Of a stretch of DNA of 5,454 nucleotides, positions 1 through 5,305 are shown piece by piece. The notes beneath the pieces are model-generated. The model made no database searches, was not told where the DNA came from, and was given only the letters and a program-made list of their open reading frames with translations. The DNA comes from an uncultured Bacillota bacterium. Lineage in GTDB: Bacteria; Bacillota; Clostridia; Peptostreptococcales; Anaerovoracaceae. A program made the position numbers and the translations under genes. The stretch lies in assembly GCA_946541435.1 (NCBI GenBank), contig CAMNJK010000121.1, forward strand, positions 1-5,454. The letters are read 5' to 3'. Positions within the stretch are counted from its first letter, which is position 1. The number at the start of each line of letters is the position of its first letter.

Positions 1-55
1 AACCTGTGACCCCCTGCTTGTAAGGCAGGTGCTCTCCCAGCTGAGCTAAGCGCCC
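1..55 (-). tRNA. tRNA-Val (anticodon TAC), 3' end cut by window edge
   Basis: Read on the minus strand, this begins with the acceptor strand GGGCGCT, then TA and the D arm GCTC-AGCTGGGA-GAGC. The anticodon stem CCTGC/GCAGG closes the 7-nt loop CTTACAA, giving anticodon TAC, which reads GTA (valine). A GGGTC variable loop and the start of the T arm (ACAGG-TT) follow, and then the window ends. About 20 nt (rest of the T arm, 3' acceptor strand and any CCA) lie outside. It sits 5 nt downstream of tRNA-Met and is almost certainly co-transcribed with it. More tRNA genes may continue to the left. Confidence 0.95.
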
Positions 56-60
56 GTATA

Positions 61-137
61 TGGTAGCGGCGAGTGGAGTCGAACCACCGACCTTCCGGGT
101 ATGAACCGGACGCTCTAGCCAACTAAGCTACACCGCC
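61..137 (-). tRNA. tRNA-Met (anticodon CAT), elongator type, CCA encoded
   Basis: This is a complete 77-nt cloverleaf on the minus strand. The acceptor strands are GGCGGTG and CGCCGCT, pairing with a G-T at the first pair and a T-G at the sixth. The D arm is GCTT...GAGC, and the anticodon stem TCCGG/CCGGA closes the loop TTCATAC, so the anticodon is CAT. The variable loop is AGGTC, and the T arm GGTGG-TTCGACT-CCACT carries the TTCGA box. Discriminator A and a genomically encoded CCA follow. The paired first base pair and overall resemblance to the Bacillus elongator tRNA-Met argue against initiator tRNA-fMet, which has an unpaired 1-72 position. A tRNA-Ile with a lysidine-modified CAT is the remaining alternative but less likely. 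Confidence 0.93.
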
Positions 138-172
138 ACATTCGCAGCGCTTCCTTAGCCGCCGCAAGAAGT

Positions 173-201
173 ATATTACCATCAACCATACCCGATGTCA
201 A
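173..201 (-). promoter_or_regulatory. Strong sigma-A-type promoter of the tRNA-Met/tRNA-Val cluster
   Basis: On the minus strand a perfect -35 box TTGACA (201-196) is followed by a 17-bp spacer (195-179) and the -10 box TAATAT (178-173). The spacer ends in TGG, which supplies an extended -10 TGn element. Transcription would start near 166, about 30 nt ahead of the mature 5' end of tRNA-Met at 137. The stretch just upstream of the -35 (202-220) is AT-rich with a 7-base A-tract on the transcribed orientation, resembling an UP element. This architecture fits a highly expressed stable-RNA promoter, and its position and direction assign it to the tRNAs, not to the fab operon. Confidence 0.85.
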
Positions 202-216
202 GGTTTTTTTCAAATT

Positions 217-247
217 CATTCAAGAATCATTTAAGATCATTTATGAT
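217..247. repeat. Three imperfect tandem 10-11 bp repeats at the end of the regulator gene
   Basis: On the + strand three consecutive units read CATTCAAGAAT (217-227), CATTTAAGAT (228-237) and CATTTATGAT (238-247). The last unit lies inside the final codons of the MarR-family gene, the second crosses its stop codon, and the first is intergenic. Unit length matches one helical turn, so the copies would face the same side of the DNA, upstream of the tRNA promoter. It could be a phased AT-rich upstream element, a protein-binding array, or chance in an AT-rich patch. The similarity is visible but short, so a function is not established. Confidence 0.35.
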
Positions 248-701
248 GATCCAGGGTATCGTTGATGCTCTCCTCAAAGAATTCATTGAGCTGGCAGAAC
301 CCGCGGTAGAGAACCTCCTTCTCCTCCTCGGTCATGCCCTCGCAGACCCGCTCCGCCAGAAGCTCCCGGTACTGACGCTGGTAAGCAGAGAACATTTTGC
401 CCTTGCGGGTGACCGCCACCATGGTGCTGCGGTCGTTGCCGGGCTGGCCATACCGGCGGACGAGGCCGTGCTTCTCCAGCTTTTTCACAAGGGAAGACGC
501 GGACGGTCTGCTGATCCGAAGATACTCCGCCAGCGCGCTGACCGTCCGTCCGTTCTCGTACTGCAGCAGATATGCGATGGCATTCCTGTCGCGAAACGAG
601 AAACTCGCCTTGCTGTATTTCCTTTTTGTTTCCTCCATCAGAAGCACATTGTGATAGGCTTCTGCTATGATATGGTTGAATTTCTCGGAAAAATCGTTCA
701 T
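237..701 (-). CDS. MarR-family transcriptional regulator, FabT-like, at the 3' end of the fab operon
   Basis: This is a 154-residue MarR-type winged-helix DNA-binding protein, the usual size for the family. Residues 2-29 form the N-terminal dimerisation helix. The helix-turn-helix spans about 54-80 (VSALAEYLRISRPSASSLVK core). The wing at about 83-101 contains the family's acidic-basic pair D90-R91, and two C-terminal helices (about 104-150) complete the dimer interface. MarR proteins linked to Firmicutes fab clusters are typically FabT, a repressor that uses acyl-ACP as corepressor to shut down FAS-II genes, so this is the likely role by context. The ATG at 701-699 shares its A with the TGA stop of fabF2 (TGATG), and no good ribosome site precedes it, so translation probably depends on coupling. 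An in-frame TTG one codon earlier is a less likely start. Being last in the operon it would regulate itself along with the enzymes. Its ligand and operator cannot be read from the sequence. Confidence 0.85.
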   Translation of the reverse strand: MNDFSEKFNHIIAEAYHNVLLMEETKRKYSKASFSFRDRNAIAYLLQYENGRTVSALAEYLRISRPSASSLVKKLEKHGLVRRYGQPGNDRSTMVAVTRKGKMFSAYQRQYRELLAERVCEGMTEEEKEVLYRGFCQLNEFFEESINDTLDHHK

Positions 702-1924
702 CAATACTTACCCACGATCACGCTTGAATTCTGACCGCCGAAACCAAATGCGTTGGACATGGCGTATTCCATGCCGGAGACCTTCTCCGCCGCTGAAACA
801 TACTGCATCTGACACTCGGGATCCAGATGCTCCAGATTCCTGGTGGGCGGCAGAATGCCTGTCTCCAGGGCTTTGATGCATGTAATGATCTCTGTGATGC
901 CGCCCGCGCCCATCATGTGGCCGGTGGCGCCCTTGGTGGAGCCGATCTTCACCTTGCTGTCTGTTCCGAATACGGTCCTGGTGGAAAGGTCTTCGGTAAC
1001 ATCGCCCTTGATGGTGGCCGTTCCGTGAGCATTCACATAACCGATCTGAGACGGTTCGATCCCCGCCATTTCAAGAGCCTGCCGCATACACAGGATCTCC
1101 CCTTCACCGTCCGGTTTCGGGGTCACGGTATGGTAGGCATCTGTATTGTTGCCGCAGCCGGCCAGCACAGCGTAGATATGTGCTCCTCTGGCCAGAGCAT
1201 GCTCCTCTGTCTCGATCACCAGTGCTCCCGCTCCCTCGCCGATCACGAAGCCGTCCCGGTCTGCGTCAAAGGGTCTGGATGCTCCCTTGGGATCATCATT
1301 TCTTGTGGAAAGCGCCTGGGCCGATACCAGAGACTGGATCAGCACCGCTGTCACCGGCGCTTCAGCGCCCACAGCGATCATGGTATCCGCCAGTCCCGCC
1401 TGCAGATGCATGACACACAGGGAAATGGCGTCTCCGCCGGAGGCGCAGGCAGTATTCAGCGTCATGCTGGGGCCCTTGATCCCGTTGGCGATGGCGATCT
1501 GGGACGCGCCGATGTTGCCGATGCATTTCGCCAGAAAACGCGGTCCCACCTTCTTCACCTTGGCCTCGCCGTATTTCCGCTCGGTCTCCGTGATGGTGGT
1601 GATGCCGTTCAGGGCTGTCCCCATGATGATCCCCGTGCGATAGGCGTCCTGGACGCCGCCGGCAGCTTCCAGCGCCTGGCCGGCTGCAGCGTAGCCCATC
1701 TGCATGAAACGGTCCATCTCGGTGGACAGCTTCCGGGGCATATATGCCTTGGGATCGAAATCCCTGACCTCCGCGGCGAATTTTACCGGCAGGTCTGTTG
1801 TATCGATGCTCCCGATCAGATCCACGCCGGTCTCCCCCGCGATCAGATTCTCCCAATATTCCTCTACTGTATTTCCGATGGGCGTGATTAGGCCCATTCC
1901 TGTAATAACCAGTTTTTTGTCCAT
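701..1924 (-). CDS. fabF: Second 3-oxoacyl-ACP synthase II-like condensing enzyme (FabF2, diverged)
   Basis: A 407-residue thiolase-fold ketosynthase that would catalyse decarboxylative condensation of malonyl-ACP with an acyl chain in the cytosol. The start is typical (MDKKLVITGMGLITPIGN). The catalytic triad is intact: C160 in NTACASGGDA, H300 in VNAHGTA and H336 in GSTKGATGHMMGAGG, with K331. H265 sits in the DAYH loop and the GFGG gating loop is at 394-397. It is therefore an active-type KS, not a chain-length factor lacking Cys. It differs from its neighbour FabF1 in specific places. The segment aligned with GSGIGG around Ile108 of FabF, which lines the acyl pocket at the dimer interface, is GTALNG (102-107). 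The loop after the first His is GTATIKGD instead of GTGTPLND. A strong AGGAG precedes its ATG. It lies 34 nt after fabZ and ends overlapping the regulator by 1 nt. The family is certain; the chain-length or substrate preference is unknown. FabO/FabB-like action in unsaturated fatty acid synthesis is one possibility. Confidence 0.92.
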   Translation of the reverse strand: MDKKLVITGMGLITPIGNTVEEYWENLIAGETGVDLIGSIDTTDLPVKFAAEVRDFDPKAYMPRKLSTEMDRFMQMGYAAAGQALEAAGGVQDAYRTGIIMGTALNGITTITETERKYGEAKVKKVGPRFLAKCIGNIGASQIAIANGIKGPSMTLNTACASGGDAISLCVMHLQAGLADTMIAVGAEAPVTAVLIQSLVSAQALSTRNDDPKGASRPFDADRDGFVIGEGAGALVIETEEHALARGAHIYAVLAGCGNNTDAYHTVTPKPDGEGEILCMRQALEMAGIEPSQIGYVNAHGTATIKGDVTEDLSTRTVFGTDSKVKIGSTKGATGHMMGAGGITEIITCIKALETGILPPTRNLEHLDPECQMQYVSAAEKVSGMEYAMSNAFGFGGQNSSVIVGKY

Positions 1925-1934
1925 GCTGGTTCTT

Positions 1935-1939
1935 CTCCT
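1935..1939 (-). promoter_or_regulatory. Ribosome binding site of the second fabF
   Basis: AGGAG on the minus strand lies 10 nt before the ATG at 1924-1922, inside the 34-nt fabZ-fabF2 gap. It supports this start and suggests FabF2 is initiated independently, not by coupling to fabZ. The gap holds no hairpin followed by a T-run. Confidence 0.75.
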
Positions 1940-1958
1940 GCCCTTCTGTCTCTACTGC

Positions 1959-2405
1959 TTACTTATCCGCCTTCACCAGGGCGAAGGAAAACTCCGCCTG
2001 GATGCACAGCTTGCCGTCCACATAGCCTTTGCCCTTGGCAAAATAGAAAGGCGGCTTCTGCTTGACGATCTCACAGGTCGACTCAAAAGTATCCCCAGGC
2101 TTCACCTGGTTCTTGAACTTGACTTCCTTCAGTCCCGTGAACATGGACAGCAGGCCTTCCTTCATCTGGTCCTTGAACAGGAGACAGGAGGACTGCGCCA
2201 GCATCTCACAGAGGATCACGCCGGGAACCACGGGGTTGCCCGGGAAATGTCCCTGCAGGAAGAATTCATCGCCCTTCACCGTATATTTTCCGTGGGATAC
2301 CAGCTTCACGCCGTCTCCGTCCGGAACCTCTTCCAGTTCCGCTTCTTCCACCAGCAGCATATTGTCTCTGTGTGGCAGCACTTTTTTCAGTTCTTCTTGA
2401 TTCAT
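1959..2405 (-). CDS. fabZ: 3-hydroxyacyl-ACP dehydratase FabZ
   Basis: A 148-residue single hot-dog-fold dehydratase that removes water from (3R)-hydroxyacyl-ACP to give trans-2-enoyl-ACP. The N-terminal LPHRDNMLLVE motif (10-20) is the FabZ signature. The catalytic histidine is H53 in QGHFPGNPVVPG (51-62), and the acidic partner is E67 in VILCEMLAQSS. Glutamate here, where FabA has aspartate, marks the FabZ type. Length is normal for FabZ. The ATG at 2405-2403 shares one base with the TAA stop of fabF1 (TAATG). The same frame stays open upstream to 2525, but those 40 extra residues lie inside fabF1 and have no FabZ character. Only a weak GTGAG site (2416-2412) precedes the start, so coupling to fabF1 translation is likely. 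Because it sits between two ketosynthase genes, a FabN-like dehydratase/isomerase role is conceivable but cannot be told from motifs alone. Confidence 0.95.
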   Translation of the reverse strand: MNQEELKKVLPHRDNMLLVEEAELEEVPDGDGVKLVSHGKYTVKGDEFFLQGHFPGNPVVPGVILCEMLAQSSCLLFKDQMKEGLLSMFTGLKEVKFKNQVKPGDTFESTCEIVKQKPPFYFAKGKGYVDGKLCIQAEFSFALVKADK

Positions 2406-3643
2406 TATTCGCTCACTTTCTTGAAACCGACACAGGCATTGTGTCCGCCGAACCCCAGAGATGTGGACAGTACGCAGTCCACTTCTGCTTCTTTGGCCTT
2501 CAGCGGGGTGTAGTCCAGATCGCATTCCGGATCCGGTTCATCCAGTCCGATGGTGGGCGGGATGATCCCCTTGTTCATGGCCAGAACGGAAGCGATGGCT
2601 TCCACCGCGCCGGTACCGCCCAGCATGTGGCCTGTCATGGACTTGGTGGAGCTGATCTTCAGTTTGTATGCATCGTCGCCGAAAACGATCTTCAGCGCTT
2701 TTGTCTCGGAAGCGTCATTCAGGGGTGTGCCTGTGCCATGGGCGTTGACATAGACCCTGGAAGCATCGATGCAGCCGCTCTCGATCCAGGCATCCTTGAT
2801 GGCCTTGGCGCCAGCCTTTGCTTCGGGATCCGGCGCTGTCATATGATACGCGTCACAGGTGGATCCGTAGCCGGAGAATTCCGCGTAGATCTTCGCGCCT
2901 CTTGCCTTGGCGTGTTCATACTCCTCCAGCACCATGGCGCCCGCGCCCTCTCCGATGACGAAGCCGCCCCGGTCCTTATGGAAAGGCAGGCTGGCCCTGT
3001 TTACATCATCTGTCTGATTCAGAGCGCCCATCTTGATGAATCCTGCCACGCTGCTTCTGGTGACAGCCGCTTCCGTACCGCCGGAGATCATGACATCAGC
3101 ATAACCGTGGCGGATGGCACGCAGGGCTTCTCCCAGCGCATTGGTGCCGGACGCGCAGGCAGAAACTGCCGGAAGCGCCGGACCCTGCATTCCGTAACGG
3201 ATGGCGATGGTCCCGGCGCACATGTTGGGGATCATCATGGGAATGAAGTATGGGGAGACGAATCTGGGGCCCTTCTGAAGATACTTCTCAAACACATCTT
3301 CAAATGTGGCGATGCCGCCGATGCCGGAGCCGAAGTAGACCCCTGCCCTTTCGGGATCAAAATGTCCCTCGATGCCGCTGTCTTCCACTGCCTGGATGGC
3401 CGCTGCAAGTCCCATCTGCACGTTGCGGTCGGACCGGCGGATCTCAGCCTTCTCCATATACTGTTTCGGATCGAAATCCTTTACCTCCGCAGCGATCTTC
3501 ACTGCGAAAGCCTCCGGATCGAACAGGGTGATCGGTCCGATGCCGTTCTTGCCCGCGATCAGGTTGTTCCAAAGGGTGTCCACATCATTGCCCAGAGGGG
3601 TGATGGCGCCCATTCCGGTTACAACTACTCTTCTGTTGTCCAT
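2405..3643 (-). CDS. fabF: 3-oxoacyl-ACP synthase II (FabF1, canonical)
   Basis: A 412-residue elongation ketosynthase, the normal FabF length. It extends acyl-ACP by two carbons using malonyl-ACP. The N-terminus reads MDNRRVVVTGMGAITPLGN. The catalytic triad is C163 in SACASGTNALG, H302 in NAHGTGTPLND and H339 in SSTKSMTGHMLGG, with K334 between. The DAYHMTAPDP loop carries H267. The GSGIGG segment (105-110) keeps the pocket isoleucine at position 108, and the GFGG gating loop is at 397-400. All these match housekeeping FabF closely. It begins 14 nt after fabG, with a good ribosome site overlapping the fabG stop codon, and its stop codon overlaps the fabZ start by one base. In many related Firmicutes clusters accB follows this gene; here fabZ follows directly. 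FabF1 is the likely general elongation enzyme of the operon. Confidence 0.97.
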   Translation of the reverse strand: MDNRRVVVTGMGAITPLGNDVDTLWNNLIAGKNGIGPITLFDPEAFAVKIAAEVKDFDPKQYMEKAEIRRSDRNVQMGLAAAIQAVEDSGIEGHFDPERAGVYFGSGIGGIATFEDVFEKYLQKGPRFVSPYFIPMMIPNMCAGTIAIRYGMQGPALPAVSACASGTNALGEALRAIRHGYADVMISGGTEAAVTRSSVAGFIKMGALNQTDDVNRASLPFHKDRGGFVIGEGAGAMVLEEYEHAKARGAKIYAEFSGYGSTCDAYHMTAPDPEAKAGAKAIKDAWIESGCIDASRVYVNAHGTGTPLNDASETKALKIVFGDDAYKLKISSTKSMTGHMLGGTGAVEAIASVLAMNKGIIPPTIGLDEPDPECDLDYTPLKAKEAEVDCVLSTSLGFGGHNACVGFKKVSE

Positions 3644-3652
3644 ATCTTACTT

Positions 3653-3658
3653 CTCCTT
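3653..3658 (-). promoter_or_regulatory. Ribosome binding site of fabF1, overlapping the fabG stop codon
   Basis: AAGGAG on the minus strand begins within the TAA stop of fabG (3660-3658) and lies 9 nt before the fabF1 ATG. Ribosomes finishing fabG cover this site, so the two genes are probably coupled even though their coding regions do not overlap. Confidence 0.75.
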
Positions 3659-4392
3659 TAGATCGCAACACCGCCGTCGACCTTGATGATCTCGCCGGTG
3701 ATGTAGCTGGAAGCATCCGATGCCAGGAAGAAGATCAGGTCAGCGACTTCGTCAGCCGTTCCCATTCTCTTCATGGGGATCATATCCACCAGCTTATTGT
3801 TCTTGCTCAGATTCGCTGTCATATCCGTCGCGATGAATCCCGGCGCTACTGCGTTGCAGCGGACGCCTCTGGATACCAGTTCCTTGGCTGTAGACTTGGT
3901 CAGACCTACGACACCAGCCTTGGACGTGCTGTAGTTGGCCTGTCCCGGGTTGCCGATCAGACCGGAAACAGAGGAAACATTGACGATGGTCCCGTGCTTC
4001 TGCTTCATGAAGACCGGTGTGCAGTGGCGGATCATGTTGAATGTACCCTTCAGGTTGACACTGATGACCGCATCGAACTGATCTTCCTTCATTCTTGCGA
4101 TCAGGCCGTCCTTGGTGATGCCGGCGCAGTTGATCAGAATATCGATGGAACCGAATTCCGCCACGATGTCTCCGATCATTCCTTCCACGGCGCTGAAATC
4201 AGAAACGTCCATACGGATCGCTTTTGCCTTCACGCCCAGCGCCTCGATCTCCTCGATCACGGCTGCTGCCTTCTCTTCGGGGTCCATGTGAACGACAACG
4301 ATATTGGCGCCGTCAGCTGCCAGCTTCAGCGCGGTGGCCTTGCCGATGCCGCTGCCGCCGCCGGTGACGACTGCTGTTTTTCCGTTAAGCAT
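3658..4392 (-). CDS. fabG: 3-oxoacyl-ACP reductase FabG
   Basis: A 244-residue classical short-chain dehydrogenase/reductase, normal FabG length, reducing 3-oxoacyl-ACP to (3R)-hydroxyacyl-ACP. The Rossmann nucleotide motif is TGGGSGIG (10-17), with NCAG at 88-91. The catalytic tetrad is N113, S141, Y154 and K158 (NYSTSK context). PGFIATDM (184-191) and the C-terminal TGEIIKVDGG (232-241) are typical of FabG. The arginine that follows TGAS in Escherichia coli FabG and contacts the NADPH 2'-phosphate is replaced by S14, and the segment after the second strand contains D37, so cofactor preference may be shifted toward NADH. The ATG lies inside the end of fabD (8-nt overlap, ATGCTTAA), preceded by a good AAGGAG. 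SDR enzymes are a broad superfamily, but position between fabD and fabF makes FabG secure. Confidence 0.96.
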   Translation of the reverse strand: MLNGKTAVVTGGGSGIGKATALKLAADGANIVVVHMDPEEKAAAVIEEIEALGVKAKAIRMDVSDFSAVEGMIGDIVAEFGSIDILINCAGITKDGLIARMKEDQFDAVISVNLKGTFNMIRHCTPVFMKQKHGTIVNVSSVSGLIGNPGQANYSTSKAGVVGLTKSTAKELVSRGVRCNAVAPGFIATDMTANLSKNNKLVDMIPMKRMGTADEVADLIFFLASDASSYITGEIIKVDGGVAI

Positions 4393-5305
4393 TTGATTTT
4401 ACTCCTTCCAGTGTTTCCTGCAGTGTTTCCATGTCGCTGACACGGTACATCTTCACGTTTTCATCGATTCGTGTGATCATGGATGTCAGGGCCTTGCCGG
4501 GTCCCAGCTCGATGAAGGTGTCCACGCCGTCCTTGATCATGTTGCGGACTTCCTTCTTCCAGAGCACCGGATTGATGATCTGTTCCTTCAGCAGGGTCCG
4601 GTAGTCATCATCGTACTGTTCTGCTGTACGGTTGGAATAGACCGGGATCTTCTTCTCGCCGAACTCAGCCCCGTCCAGGATCTCGCTGAACTCTGCCGCC
4701 GCTTCATTCATATAGGGTGAATGGAATGCGCCGCTGACATTCAGGATCCTGCAGGAACCTTCTGCCGCTTTGACATCTGCCCGCAGCTGCTGCAGCTGCT
4801 CTTTATCTCCGGCTACGGACACCTGTCCGTCGCTGTTGAAGTTGACCGGATACAGATCCGGATATTTCTCACACATTTCCATGACCACTTCATCGGACAG
4901 TTTCAGCACTGCCGCCATGCCTGTCTCGTGCTTCTCTGAAGCGATCTGCATCACTCTGCCCCGTTCGGAAACAAGACGCAGTCCTTCTTCCATGGTCATG
5001 GCGCCCGCGTAAACCAGGGCCGCCAGCTCACCCAGAGAATATCCCGCAGTCACGTCCGCGTGGATACCTTCCGCTTCCAGAGCCGCCGCCATGGCCAGAT
5101 CCATGGTGAACACGCAGGGCTGGGTATTTCTGGTCTCCATCAGTTCTGCCTTGTCCGCCTCGAAGCACTGCCGGGAAGTTCCTTCCCGTACAGCGTCTGC
5201 TTTGGCAAAGACCTCCGCTGCTGCCGGGACTGCGTCAAAAACGTCCTTTCCCATGCCCGGGGTCTGCGCGCCCTGTCCGGCGAATACAAATGCTATTTTG
5301 CCCAT
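4385..5305 (-). CDS. fabD: Malonyl-CoA:ACP transacylase FabD
   Basis: A 306-residue acyltransferase of normal FabD length that moves malonyl from CoA to the ACP thiol, supplying the extender for both ketosynthases. The oxyanion-hole motif GQGAQ is at 10-14. The nucleophile is S90 in GYSLGELAAL, R115 in SERGRVMQ binds the malonyl carboxylate, the catalytic H195 is in GAFHSPYM, and Q242 precedes NPVLW. The C-terminal ELGPGKALTSM (266-276) is also standard. The one odd residue is tyrosine in place of the usual histidine of GHSLGE; this position also varies in other Firmicutes FabD proteins, so activity is expected. The start ATG lies within the last codons of fabK (13-nt overlap) behind a GGAGG. 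The gene ends overlapping fabG by 8 nt. Malonate specificity is supported by the arginine. Confidence 0.97.
   Translation of the reverse strand: MGKIAFVFAGQGAQTPGMGKDVFDAVPAAAEVFAKADAVREGTSRQCFEADKAELMETRNTQPCVFTMDLAMAAALEAEGIHADVTAGYSLGELAALVYAGAMTMEEGLRLVSERGRVMQIASEKHETGMAAVLKLSDEVVMEMCEKYPDLYPVNFNSDGQVSVAGDKEQLQQLRADVKAAEGSCRILNVSGAFHSPYMNEAAAEFSEILDGAEFGEKKIPVYSNRTAEQYDDDYRTLLKEQIINPVLWKKEVRNMIKDGVDTFIELGPGKALTSMITRIDENVKMYRVSDMETLQETLEGVKSNA
4402..4407 (-). promoter_or_regulatory. Ribosome binding site of fabG, inside the end of fabD
   Basis: AAGGAG on the minus strand lies 9 nt before the fabG ATG (4392-4390) and within the last codons of fabD. It fixes the fabG start and, with the 8-nt overlap, indicates coupled translation of fabD and fabG. 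Confidence 0.75.

Noticed and set aside
185..210. Possible intrinsic terminator on the + strand ending in a 7-T run (204-210)
   Set aside because: Only a 4-bp AACC/GGTT pairing with a long loop precedes the T-run, and no + strand gene ends here. The tract fits better as the AT-rich upstream part of the minus-strand tRNA promoter.
196..216. Possible FabT-type operator near the tRNA promoter
   Set aside because: The two TCAA-like elements on the + strand are direct, not inverted, so they do not form the palindrome expected for a MarR-family dimer.
702..704. TTG start for the MarR-family gene, one codon before the ATG
   Set aside because: The adjacent ATG forms the usual TGATG coupling with the fabF2 stop and is the stronger initiator; the difference is one residue.
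827..1891. 354-codon open frame on the + strand opposite fabF2
   Set aside because: Antisense shadow of a clear ketosynthase; Cys/His-rich translation without any family motif and no convincing ribosome site or promoter.
2406..2525. Longer fabZ frame starting at 2525 (40 extra N-terminal residues)
   Set aside because: The extension lies within fabF1, is Arg/Ser-rich and unlike FabZ. The ATG at 2405 gives the standard FabZ N-terminus and a typical TAATG junction.
2372..3661. 429-codon open frame on the + strand opposite fabF1
   Set aside because: It is fully antisense to a gene with intact FabF catalytic motifs, has no recognisable domain, and is the kind of open frame expected from GC-rich third positions on the coding strand.
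4783..4800. GCAGCTGCT direct repeat (two 9-bp copies) within fabD
   Set aside because: It encodes a Gln/Leu-rich helix (EQLQQLRA) in a conserved-length FabD and looks like codon coincidence, not a regulatory or mobile element.
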